This document shows positions 1-8,622 of a stretch of 64,000 nt of DNA, one piece after another. Location: assembly GCA_041752115.1 (NCBI GenBank), contig JBGSHS010000119.1:62001-126000 (forward strand). Reading direction: 5' to 3'. The notes below the pieces were generated by a model, which was given only the letters and a program-made list of their open reading frames with translations, had not been told where the DNA came from and did no database searches. A program made the position numbers and the translations under genes. This stretch comes from JAJRVM01 sp041752115 (GTDB lineage: Bacteria; Planctomycetota; Planctomycetia; Pirellulales; Pirellulaceae). How positions within the stretch are numbered: the stretch's first letter is position 1; every line of letters starts with the position of its first letter.

Positions 1-2189
1 TGCCACGGATCCGTGCCGTTCGTTTGCTGCAGGAACACCGACACCGTAGCCTCCGGAATGCGGTCCCAAGGCCCTGTCAATTCCCAGGTGACAATCGAGT
101 CCTGCTCCCGATGCTCCACACAGACGTGTGTGATGAAGCACAAGTTCCGCACGAGGATCCTGTGCCTGGGCAGCTTCCAGAGCGCACACTTATCGAATCG
201 CCCTTGCAGATTGTAGCGTTGATCGCCACCGCAGTTGTTGTCGAGCACCAACTGATCGTCATATTCGAACTCGCGATAAAGCGGCTCAATCAGCGACGAG
301 CCGATGTTGAACACGATTCGCTTGGGCTCTCGGTGCCCCGCGGCCGCACGCGTCATGTACCGCCACTGCGATTGCAGCGGGGGGGGATCATCGTAGTCGT
401 TCAGAGGCGGCTTGGACGGAGTCGCATCAAAGCAGATCCAACCGTAGTTGCTTCCCAGCCAGACCTGCGTATAGCGATGTCCGTTCGTACATGGAGCGCT
501 CTCGTCCGGATCTAACAGCCCGTTTCCGTTGCTATCCCATGTGCCCGCCGCCTGCTCCGTTCCCGTGCCGAGCCATCGAGCAGGAACGCCCAGGTGACGC
601 ACAGCAGCGGCTACCATCACGCTCGTTCCGGAACACGCAATGATCTGTGTCCGGTCATATGGCTTGGCTGACAATTGAATTTTCAGGTTGGCTGGATTCG
701 CGTCATAGTGCCCGCGAGCATAGTCGACGGTGGCGGGCTTGCGATCGGCACAACTCGGATAGTAGTAGTGGTCCTGGATGTATTCGACGATATTGCGCGC
801 GGCCCAATAGGGGTTCTCCATATCCGCTTCCACAGCGTACTTCTGGTAAATGTACTCGCGCACTCGCTGGACAAACGCGACATACGTCGCTTTGTCGCAC
901 AACTGGTAGAGCGTTGGATCATCAGCGAGGTAGTCGGTTCCTGCCAACGCCACGGCATCACGGTTGACACGGTGCGGGTAGACAAATTTCCTGTACGGGT
1001 TGGTCCACACGTCGATTTCGTAGCTCGACGAATAGCTCTTTGCTTCAGTAGCGCGATACTCAACCGACTGGAGGATCTGCCGACTCGCCTCATCGCCTGC
1101 CGGATCCAACGCTATCTGCCGAACCGTTGCGTCAGCAGTGCCGGTGAGATCCGTGACCCGTTCCGTCTCCAGCCAGATACCTTGATTCAACATGACGTCT
1201 GAACCGTAGGGGCGAGAGTAGTTGTGATACACGGTCCCAGGATCCTCGTGGGCAGCTTCCGGCTCCGTGACGATCGTCATCGCCAGGTGACGTGGCACCT
1301 TGGGGCCGACAGAGGCTCCGTCGAGGTTCTTCGTGACATTCACACGGTGGACGAACACCTCATCTGGCCGATTCTCCGTGACCCACAACGCGTCTTGTCC
1401 ACAACACATCCCCCAACATGAACTCCCATCATCCATCGAACCAGGACGTTCGAAGAAGAATAGCCCTCGCCCCGTCTGGAGATCAGCACAGTAGATGTGA
1501 TCGTTGCCGATCGTTCCCCAGAGGTAACCAGCGCCATCAAGACGCATCGTGGCGATACCTCGCGACGGCGCGGTCCCAGCGTCTGGCAGGTGCTCCACCG
1601 ATGCCGGCTGCTCAGTCCAATCGCCGGTCCATCGAATCCGGAGCATCCCCCGTTGCACACGCCGGTTCAGATCACCGTGGCCCGCGGCATCGTAGCTCAA
1701 GAGCAGACCGTCATCCTCCGCCACAATATCGAAGGCCTCTCGATCGCCAATCCGAAACATGAATAGCGACAAGTCGATGTTGGACGCCACAGCCCGGTCG
1801 ATCTCATACCGCCACAGATGAGTTCCCTCTGGTTTCCAATCCAGAAAATACAGCACCCGCTCCTCTTGCTCGACCGCAAACGTCAAGCCTCGCGGATCGC
1901 GCAGCTCGGCGGATCCCACTGCCGCTCGCAAATCAAGCTTGCGGGACAAGGTCAGCTGATTGTCAGGACCGAGCGAATAGACAAATACCGTGCCCGATGG
2001 GTCCAAGGCCAGCAAACGAGGAGACTGCGGTTCCGATTCGTCCCAGGTGATCCCACGCACCTGCTTCTGATCCGGCGCGAGCGCACAGGTCCCATCGCTT
2101 TCTCCGACGATCGGCTGCCCCGCATCCAGCCGGCACAAACACGTCAACAGGAATACCATTGAGACGGACCGGCAAGCAACGGAACTCAT
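1..2189 (-). CDS. Secreted propeller-like/transglutaminase-like protein, partial (C-terminus beyond left edge)
   Basis: An uninterrupted frame runs from an ATG at 2189 to the window edge (729 codons, no stop). The start has a good ribosome site (AAGGGAAGG upstream) and is followed by a signal peptide (MSSVACRSVSMVFLLTCL). Residues ~30-290 read like beta-propeller blades (GITWDES, LLALDPSGTVFVYSLG, GYLWGTIGNDHIYCAD). The second half holds a transglutaminase/protease-like core with its triad intact: Cys519 in IIACSGTSVM, His571 in GHRYTQVWL and Asp588 in WICFDATPS. The C-H and H-D spacings (52 and 17) suit the family. A Ca-loop-like insert (DSNGNGLLDPDES) lies between Cys and His. It follows the GH172 gene by 97 bp and is probably the last seen gene of that operon. 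Peptide cleavage or crosslinking outside the cytoplasm is inferred; the substrate is unknown. Confidence 0.85.
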   Translation of the reverse strand, partial: MSSVACRSVSMVFLLTCLCRLDAGQPIVGESDGTCALAPDQKQVRGITWDESEPQSPRLLALDPSGTVFVYSLGPDNQLTLSRKLDLRAAVGSAELRDPRGLTFAVEQEERVLYFLDWKPEGTHLWRYEIDRAVASNIDLSLFMFRIGDREAFDIVAEDDGLLLSYDAAGHGDLNRRVQRGMLRIRWTGDWTEQPASVEHLPDAGTAPSRGIATMRLDGAGYLWGTIGNDHIYCADLQTGRGLFFFERPGSMDDGSSCWGMCCGQDALWVTENRPDEVFVHRVNVTKNLDGASVGPKVPRHLAMTIVTEPEAAHEDPGTVYHNYSRPYGSDVMLNQGIWLETERVTDLTGTADATVRQIALDPAGDEASRQILQSVEYRATEAKSYSSSYEIDVWTNPYRKFVYPHRVNRDAVALAGTDYLADDPTLYQLCDKATYVAFVQRVREYIYQKYAVEADMENPYWAARNIVEYIQDHYYYPSCADRKPATVDYARGHYDANPANLKIQLSAKPYDRTQIIACSGTSVMVAAAVRHLGVPARWLGTGTEQAAGTWDSNGNGLLDPDESAPCTNGHRYTQVWLGSNYGWICFDATPSKPPLNDYDDPPPLQSQWRYMTRAAAGHREPKRIVFNIGSSLIEPLYREFEYDDQLVLDNNCGGDQRYNLQGRFDKCALWKLPRHRILVRNLCFITHVCVEHREQDSIVTWELTGPWDRIPEATVSVFLQQTNGTDPW

Positions 2190-2286
2190 GAGCAGACCTT
2201 CCCTTTCGTGTGGCGAGCCCAGACAGTACCGACACCGTGACCCATTCGCAGGGACCTCGATGCGCAGCTCCAGGGTGGCTGGTCAT

Positions 2287-3933
2287 TCAGGGCGATTGCT
2301 CGTTCGCCGCCCGGTGCACCCAATCGTCGAAGTTGTCAAACGGCAGCTTCCGTACTGACAAAACATCGGCCGTCAGGTTGTAACGCAGCTCCCCCGTTTC
2401 CGGATGGGCCGACAAGGGGTTTGCGCCCACGCAGGTGAGTCGCAGCGTGTGCTCCCCTGGCTGAAAGCGAAACAATCCGATCTTGCGTTCCCGTCGCTGA
2501 CCATAAATGTAATCTTCGTGTTCGTCGCGGCGGTAGACGTTGAAGAAGTCGAGCGTCTTGTTGACCTGATCCGGTGGCAACTGATTCACCAGGCTTACAC
2601 GGTAACCACCTGCGATATGAGATTCCCCCGCCTCATCGACTTCCAGGTCATCGACCGTCACCTTCCAGATGCCGTTGTCCTCGCGCAAGTGCTGGAACAG
2701 CGACATTGAATACCGGCCTGCCTCTGCGATCTGAAACGGAATCTCAATCCAGGCACCAATCGACTCATTCTTCACGCGAAACCACTCCTTCGTGTAGGTC
2801 GCCCGGTTATAGGGATGAACCTCCAGTTCGACCTCCTGCGAGTGCCTGATGGAACGGACAACCTGAGGCAGATGCAAAATCAACTCCGGAGCTACGCGAT
2901 CCCGATACGCCGGAAACTCGCACCATGGTTCGGCGACTGTGTCCTGGTACCAGTAAGAGACCGACGACCAGAAGTCCGGTCGCGATGCTGACTGAGCCAC
3001 CACCTCGCCCTGCGAATTCATGACAAAACCACGTCGCTCAATCTGGAACTTGAGCGACTTACCAAACACAATCGGATCGGCAATGTGCCAGCGGTAAGCG
3101 GTCACGCGCGCATCGGGCGCCCGCGGCTCGAACACCGTGCACCCGGTGTACAGACTGCTGTGTACGCGCATGTTCCACGCTTCGTTGAAATAGTCTTCCG
3201 TGCCGGTACCCTGCAGTGACGGCGCCTCTTCGCCGTCAATCCAGAACATGTCGTCCCCCTCGCCGAACCAGTGGCCTACTCCGTTCTGAGACGACAGAAC
3301 GGTACCCACATAGTGGCCGGATCCCCGTCCCCTGAAGACGGTGTACGGTTCTCCGAACTTTGGCGGGTATTCCTGGTGATAACGGGCATGAAAGTACAAC
3401 AACGGCTCCGTGAACTGATCCAGCCGAACCCAATCCACCTGATAGTAGCAGGACGCAGGTGCTCTGTCCGACTCGTTGGTCAATGTGATCTTCGCCACCT
3501 TGGCAAACGGCATCTGCCAGTAGCAGTTGTAACCGCGACCATAGGAACTCACTTTGACCGGCAGCGAATCGACGGTCGCTTGCATGCCATTGCCCACGGC
3601 AAAGAAATCGCCGATCGGCACTTCGACAGACGGGTAATCGGCTCCGTCCCAGTAGATCCGCAGAACCAGCGCGCGCGGGTGCCGGATGTCGAGCGAGCTG
3701 GGCGTCAGCCAGATGTGAGTGATCTTCCCCGGCCCCTGCAAGACTGCAATCGTCTCGGATTCGCCCTGGGCAAGATGGTCGGAATCGTCATTGTCCATCG
3801 AATTGCCGCTCGTTGCCCTCATCGACCGGCCAGACTGTGGATGAGTAATGGCTTCGAGTGTCTGAGCGTCTGCCCAAGAGATCATGACTCCGGAAGATAG
3901 AACGATCAGCCACATGCTCGTTGGTGAGTTCAT
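2287..3933 (-). CDS. Secreted DUF2961 (GH172-type) glycoside hydrolase
   Basis: A 548-residue protein with a signal peptide (MNSPTSMWLIVLSSGVMISWADAQ). The DUF2961 hallmarks are clear: GPGKITHIWLT and LRIYWDG in the N-terminal half, then FWIDGEEAPSLQGTGTEDYF around residues 230-250. The acidic residues of DGE and GTGTEDYF correspond to the family's conserved active-site segment. Characterised GH172 members act on furanosides (difructose dianhydride I, arabinofuranose or fructofuranose linkages), so a furanosidase is the family-based prediction. The C-terminal ~200 residues look like a beta-sandwich. GAGG stands just before the ATG. It starts 39 bp after the alpha/beta hydrolase gene and precedes the transglutaminase gene, so the three are probably one operon. 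The exact substrate cannot be read from the sequence. Confidence 0.9.
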   Translation of the reverse strand: MNSPTSMWLIVLSSGVMISWADAQTLEAITHPQSGRSMRATSGNSMDNDDSDHLAQGESETIAVLQGPGKITHIWLTPSSLDIRHPRALVLRIYWDGADYPSVEVPIGDFFAVGNGMQATVDSLPVKVSSYGRGYNCYWQMPFAKVAKITLTNESDRAPASCYYQVDWVRLDQFTEPLLYFHARYHQEYPPKFGEPYTVFRGRGSGHYVGTVLSSQNGVGHWFGEGDDMFWIDGEEAPSLQGTGTEDYFNEAWNMRVHSSLYTGCTVFEPRAPDARVTAYRWHIADPIVFGKSLKFQIERRGFVMNSQGEVVAQSASRPDFWSSVSYWYQDTVAEPWCEFPAYRDRVAPELILHLPQVVRSIRHSQEVELEVHPYNRATYTKEWFRVKNESIGAWIEIPFQIAEAGRYSMSLFQHLREDNGIWKVTVDDLEVDEAGESHIAGGYRVSLVNQLPPDQVNKTLDFFNVYRRDEHEDYIYGQRRERKIGLFRFQPGEHTLRLTCVGANPLSAHPETGELRYNLTADVLSVRKLPFDNFDDWVHRAANEQSP

Positions 3934-3972
3934 GGCACCTCTTCGTAGGTTTTGCGCCTGGGTGGTCGAGAA

Positions 3973-5322
3973 TCAGTCGGTCTTCCAGAGTCGCGGCAGT
4001 GAACCGCGCGAGCGGCGTTCGATGACCGGAGCATCCGTCAGCTTCTGCGGCAGACTCGAGACATAACCAGGAATGCCACCGGCAATGTCTCCGACTTCAA
4101 TCATAAATGCATCCGGAATCTTGCCGGAGAGAACCGCCTCGTACACGTCTCCCCGCTGGTACATGAGCAGGTGGTACCACATCAGGTCGCGCCACGCATC
4201 ATCGTCTGTGTAGACATACCACGCTTTCACCACCTGCACCTTGGCCTTGCTGGCGATGCGCGCCTGGAATATCGTGCGTTCCGCCTCGCGCCGGTGGCTC
4301 ACCTCCACAAATTCCGTGATCGGTCGTCCATCCAGCACGTGGGCCACCCACATCAGAAAGTCCATGTACTGGATCTCGCTGAAGTTCGAGTGGCAATAGT
4401 TGGGGATCAACTCAATCGTCATCGGCCGCTTGAGCCGCTCTTGCAGAAGGTTGACATTGAACATCTTGTAGCCGTCTTCGTTCGTTGCCCCCAGATAGAA
4501 AACGGGCACGTTCACCTCGTCTTGAAAGAAACCATGATGGAACGACAGATGCCACTCGACTCGATCGGTAGCATATACCCCTTCGTTCCCCATGATCACC
4601 ACTCCAGCGACACGTGAATCGAAAGCAGCAGCTACTGTCGCGCTGCGCCCGCGTTTGGAATGACCGCCTACCACGACTTTCAGCTGGTCCAGTTTCAGGA
4701 ACTCCTGCAACACATTCATCGCCTGGACGTAGACGACCGCCAACTGGCAGTTCATGTTGTAGTAGTTCTTGCCGGTCTCCTCTCGCAGGGTATTCAAAAT
4801 GCCAATGTCATGCTCGATCGCCGAGTTGTCTGGGTATTCGCCTGGATTCGACAGCACCATGGTGGGATAGCCGGTGCGAGCGGCGATCGGTTCGCCATAC
4901 TTGTCAACATGTACTGGAAAATAGTTATAGGGTGGCGAGCCGACAATCACGGCTTTTCCCACACGGTCGGGCGCAAGGTTCCGCGTGTTATCCTCCGGCA
5001 GCCAGATCACACACTGGTGGCCCCACTTCTTTCCCGCCAGCTGCTGGCTCCAGAAATGGGCTGTCACTTTCCGCAAACGCTGTGCTGGGTCCGTATCGCT
5101 CTCGACGACTTCGTCACTTTGAATCGTGAACTCCGGCGACACCATATGCTGTTTGACAAGCGGCCAGATGGTGCGCGGCGTAGGCACGTCCTTCGAGGCC
5201 TCCGCGAAATCGAAAGGAGCGTCCCCTCGCTCGTCCGCTGTCAACACGCTCGACAGAAGTATCAGAACCAGCACAGCTCGCCATAGAACGTCCATCAACG
5301 CGTCTCGCCTGCTGAATGTCAT
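3973..5322 (-). CDS. Secreted alpha/beta hydrolase, PhoPQ-activated pathogenicity-related family
   Basis: A 449-residue protein with an N-terminal hydrophobic signal (VLWRAVLVLILLSSVLTA). The core matches the PhoPQ_related type of alpha/beta hydrolase: WGHQCVIWLPED, then a nucleophile elbow GGHSKRG followed by ATVAAAFDSRVAGVVIMGN, and further on VPVFYLGATNEDGY. In this family the elbow Ser (GxSKRG) is the presumed nucleophile. Two starts are possible: ATG 5322, or ATG 5295, which sits directly before the hydrophobic stretch and behind a GGCGAG; the second gives a cleaner signal peptide. First gene of the putative operon with the GH172 and transglutaminase-like genes. A role in removing ester groups from glycans is a context guess only. 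Confidence 0.8.
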   Translation of the reverse strand: MTFSRRDALMDVLWRAVLVLILLSSVLTADERGDAPFDFAEASKDVPTPRTIWPLVKQHMVSPEFTIQSDEVVESDTDPAQRLRKVTAHFWSQQLAGKKWGHQCVIWLPEDNTRNLAPDRVGKAVIVGSPPYNYFPVHVDKYGEPIAARTGYPTMVLSNPGEYPDNSAIEHDIGILNTLREETGKNYYNMNCQLAVVYVQAMNVLQEFLKLDQLKVVVGGHSKRGRSATVAAAFDSRVAGVVIMGNEGVYATDRVEWHLSFHHGFFQDEVNVPVFYLGATNEDGYKMFNVNLLQERLKRPMTIELIPNYCHSNFSEIQYMDFLMWVAHVLDGRPITEFVEVSHRREAERTIFQARIASKAKVQVVKAWYVYTDDDAWRDLMWYHLLMYQRGDVYEAVLSGKIPDAFMIEVGDIAGGIPGYVSSLPQKLTDAPVIERRSRGSLPRLWKTD

Positions 5323-5486
5323 AGCTCGGTGAGAGAATTCTTGAGCGGACCCATTCTAGCACGCTCCGGCGTTTGATACCACATGCGCCGATCATGCACC
5401 GCCGGGCACAAGCGACGGAGCATTCTGCGAGTAGTGGATCGGCAAACGCACAGAGCTTTCACGAGGGCACAGGGCACATTGCCCCA

Positions 5487-6872
5487 TTACGTCGCTTGCC
5501 GCATCGACTGCCAACGCCAATAGGTCAGGCTGCGCCAGAGCCACTCCGCAGGACCGTAGCGGAACCGCGACAACCAGATCGGACTGATCATCAACTGCAG
5601 CGCCCAGATCGCCAGCACAACCACCCACAGTCCAACCCGATCCACGCGCCCGAACCACCCAAATCCATAGCCATAGAAGAGGGTCGTACAGAGGAGTGAC
5701 TGGACAAGATAATTGGTCAAAGCCATACGTCCGACGGCAGCCAATCGCATCGTCAACCAGATCCACAGGTTCGCCTTGCAGATCATCATGATCGCCGCCG
5801 CGTGCCCCAGTGAGACCGGGACCATCCCCGCCATGAAAGCCGACGCTCCTGACGGAGTGTGAAGCGAATCATAGTTGTTGACAAAGAGAGCCCACGTCCC
5901 GTAGATCGTCAAAGGAAGTCCAATACCGTAGCCAAACAGGGCCAGCAGCTGATAGAAACGCCACGATCGCTCGGCCGAAAAGACGTTCAGTTTCATCAGC
6001 GCCATACCCAACAGCATTCGTCCACCAACTCCCCACAGCATGAAGAACAGAAACCCGAAGATCTGAAACATGAGCACTTCCGGCGCACGACCCACAACGA
6101 TCGTCAGATAGCCGCTTTGGTACAGTCTGATTTCCTTCCCAAAGTCCCGATCGTCAGGACGCATCATCGGCCGCAGCTGATCGTTCCACGCCTCCTGCAC
6201 CTGCAGCTGCCATTCTGCCGGCTTGCGACCTGCAGCAAGATCCGCCTCAACCTGCTCCGCAACGCCAGCAGCAAATCGGCCGTACTGCACGAAACCAAAA
6301 CCCAATCCTGAACTGATCAACAGTAGGAGCACGCTCAGAATGATCAGCGTGCGCGGCGAGCGGCGGCGGAACCAGTAGAGCAGCACACCGCAGAGTGCAT
6401 AGAACACCAGAATGTCACCCGCCCAGATGAAATAGGCATGGATCAAACCAATGACCAGTAGCCAGAATATGCGGCGATAGTACGTACCCAGCAGCGACGC
6501 ACCACGAGCCGTCGCACGATCGGTCATCAGCACGAGTCCGGCACCGAAAAGCATGGAAAACAGACTCATCATCTTGCCAGAAAAGAAGAGCGAGTTGATC
6601 CACCAGGCCACCGCATTGCCGGGTTCATCGCCGCCACTGAACCGCGGGTTCTCATAACCACCCATGGGCCAGGCAAACATCACGATGTTCATCGCCAGGA
6701 TACCCAGTAGCGCAAAGCCACGCAGCACGTCGACCGCCGCGAGACGTTCGTCGGGCCGCACCGGAGCGGGAACATCCGGCTGTATCACTTCAGGCTCCAT
6801 GACCTCGGATTCCCCGGCAGCCTCTGAGACTCGGGAAACGGGCGATTCATCCGCCGACTGGTTCTCCGACAT
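5487..6872 (-). CDS. DUF418/YeiB-family membrane protein
   Basis: A 461-residue polytopic inner-membrane protein. A polar, Pro/Glu-rich N-terminal tail (~40 residues) precedes AVDVLRGFALLGILAMNIV, the typical YeiB opening, and about eight to ten hydrophobic spans follow. The C-terminal part carries the DUF418 pattern (LTNYLVQSLLCTTLFYGYG ... FRYGPAEWLWRSLTYW). The start has a strong GGAGG seven bases upstream. Family members are predicted acyltransferase-like or transport-associated membrane proteins without an established reaction, so none is assigned. It lies 164 bp upstream of the hydrolase operon on the same strand and may or may not be co-transcribed. Confidence 0.9.
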   Translation of the reverse strand: MSENQSADESPVSRVSEAAGESEVMEPEVIQPDVPAPVRPDERLAAVDVLRGFALLGILAMNIVMFAWPMGGYENPRFSGGDEPGNAVAWWINSLFFSGKMMSLFSMLFGAGLVLMTDRATARGASLLGTYYRRIFWLLVIGLIHAYFIWAGDILVFYALCGVLLYWFRRRSPRTLIILSVLLLLISSGLGFGFVQYGRFAAGVAEQVEADLAAGRKPAEWQLQVQEAWNDQLRPMMRPDDRDFGKEIRLYQSGYLTIVVGRAPEVLMFQIFGFLFFMLWGVGGRMLLGMALMKLNVFSAERSWRFYQLLALFGYGIGLPLTIYGTWALFVNNYDSLHTPSGASAFMAGMVPVSLGHAAAIMMICKANLWIWLTMRLAAVGRMALTNYLVQSLLCTTLFYGYGFGWFGRVDRVGLWVVVLAIWALQLMISPIWLSRFRYGPAEWLWRSLTYWRWQSMRQAT

Positions 6873-7331
6873 GGATCGGCCTCCGAAATAGAGAGTTCGA
6901 AGACTATTGTATCAAGCACGCACCAAAAACAACTCACCTGGGGACGTTCAGCCTGACCGAAGATATGCCAGCAGTTGTGCAATACCGGCGCGCTGTCGCG
7001 GCCGTGCTGGCCGACCTCCCACCTTTCTACGCGAGCGTCGTCTGCACGTCGATCACTTCCGCCGTGCAAGGGCATTTTGGAGACCATCATGCCACCCGTC
7101 GCACTGCGGGATCGAAGCTCTTCATCAATCCCCTGATGTCCTTGTACTGGTGTTTTCAACTCTCGGGCGTTGCCGCTCAGATGCTTTACCGGGAGCCGGC
7201 GCGAAACACAGAGACTATGGAGCAGATGGCCCAAGTCATCTCCGATTTCCGCACGCACTGCACTTCCATCCGACCGCGGCGCGAGATCCCTGTCTGAACT
7301 GAACGGCAACCGCCTCCATCGGCTGACCGAC
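6873..7331. other. Intergenic, no supported gene
   Basis: Reading frames of about 110-170 codons exist on both strands here. None shows a recognisable domain, a ribosome site or a signal peptide, and they overlap each other. It presumably holds the promoter of the DUF418 gene. Nothing else was identified. Confidence 0.5.
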
Positions 7332-8357
7332 CTACTCGTCGAAGACGAAAACCCGTCCCCAGTCGTTCTTCATGCTGATCACTACCCAACCCTTCTCCTT
7401 GGCCTCGTCCATCAGCGATTGGGGGAAGGCGCCGAACTGGGTGTCCGACAGGTCGCTGGCCGGGCCATAGGCGTACTCGCGCTGAGCGTCGTCGTGCAGC
7501 ACCAGCATTCCCAATCTCAGACCGCTCCCCGCACCAGTCCACTCGAGCATCTCGCGGTCGCCGGCAGAATTGCCAAATGCCGCGATCGGTCGCCTTCCGA
7601 TGAACTTGCTGATTCCCACCGGCTTACCGGCTTTATCATCGATGAAGTCGATCTCCGGAAGACGAATCAGCACCGGCTTGCCATCGCGGATCTCGTAGCG
7701 GGTCTTGATCGTGGAGCCGACCACTTGCTCGGGCGGGATTCCGTACACCGTCTGGGTCATTGGTCGCATGAACTCGACACCTCCCCCCGACACAATAAAC
7801 GTCTTGAAGCCGTGGGATCGCAAATACGCGAGCAGCTCGAGCATCGGCTGATAGGCCAGCTCGGTGTAAGGACGCTGGAAACGAGGATGACGGGCCTTGC
7901 CGAACCAAGCCGATACGGTTGCTTCAAACTCAGTCGTACTCATGCCGGCATGCGTTGCCATCACCAGCTCGACCAACCCCTTCTCGCCTGCCGCCGAAAG
8001 TGCCTTAAGGTCATTGTCAATCACAGCCTTGAACGGTTGCCTGGTCCTCCATTGCGGATGTTGCGGGGCGAGCGTCCGGACGCGGTCCAGAGCAAACGTC
8101 AGCTGAGTGTACATCGGGTGTTCAGTCCACAACGTTCCATCATTGTCGAAAGTGGCAATACGATCAGCCGGCCGAACGAAATCGGGCGAGCCGTCGGTAG
8201 TGACCCGCTCGACAAAGCTCGTGATGGCTTGCTTCGCAGCCGTATCGTTCCAGGACGGAAGCGGATCGGCCGCCCACACGCAACTGGTGCCACTCGCCAG
8301 TGAACCAAGTAATGTAGCGACCGCGAACAGCTTCAGCGCGTGGTACATTCTCATCAT
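7332..8357 (-). CDS. Secreted HAD-superfamily phosphatase
   Basis: A 341-residue protein with a signal peptide (ALKLFAVATLLGSLASGTSCVWA). HAD motif I is exact: IATFDNDGTLWTEH, with the nucleophile Asp71 and the second Asp73. TFIVSGGGVEFM (motif II) and later PIAAFGNSAGDREML (motif IV-like) follow in the expected order. It is predicted to hydrolyse phosphate esters in the periplasm or outside the cell using Mg2+. Close starts at 8357, 8354 and 8348 cannot be separated, as no strong ribosome site favours one. It is divergent from the plus-strand gene pair that begins at 8623, with about 265 bp between them for two promoters. Confidence 0.88.
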   Translation of the reverse strand: MMRMYHALKLFAVATLLGSLASGTSCVWAADPLPSWNDTAAKQAITSFVERVTTDGSPDFVRPADRIATFDNDGTLWTEHPMYTQLTFALDRVRTLAPQHPQWRTRQPFKAVIDNDLKALSAAGEKGLVELVMATHAGMSTTEFEATVSAWFGKARHPRFQRPYTELAYQPMLELLAYLRSHGFKTFIVSGGGVEFMRPMTQTVYGIPPEQVVGSTIKTRYEIRDGKPVLIRLPEIDFIDDKAGKPVGISKFIGRRPIAAFGNSAGDREMLEWTGAGSGLRLGMLVLHDDAQREYAYGPASDLSDTQFGAFPQSLMDEAKEKGWVVISMKNDWGRVFVFDE

Positions 8358-8622
8358 CTCGACCGAAGTATGTGTGGTTGTGCGAACCGTCAGCGCATAT
8401 TCATAGCACTTTCCGGATCGCTTTCAATATTCCCTACAGCTATTTGGACGGTTTGATCTGATGTCACCGGGGGGATGGCACTGTCACCTCGCCTCATCGA
8501 GGTGCAAGTGATATTCGACATCCAAGAGCTGCGGCCGTCGCCAACGGGTGCTAGAATCAGCGTTGCTGCTCCTGTCAGCTCGGGTTTCGATTCGCGTCGC
8601 TTAATTCTCCGGAGGTACCCAA

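Noticed and set aside
7170..8303. 377-codon plus-strand frame
   Set aside because: It is antisense to the HAD phosphatase gene, which has a signal peptide and all HAD motifs; the plus-strand product is Arg/His-rich with no domain.
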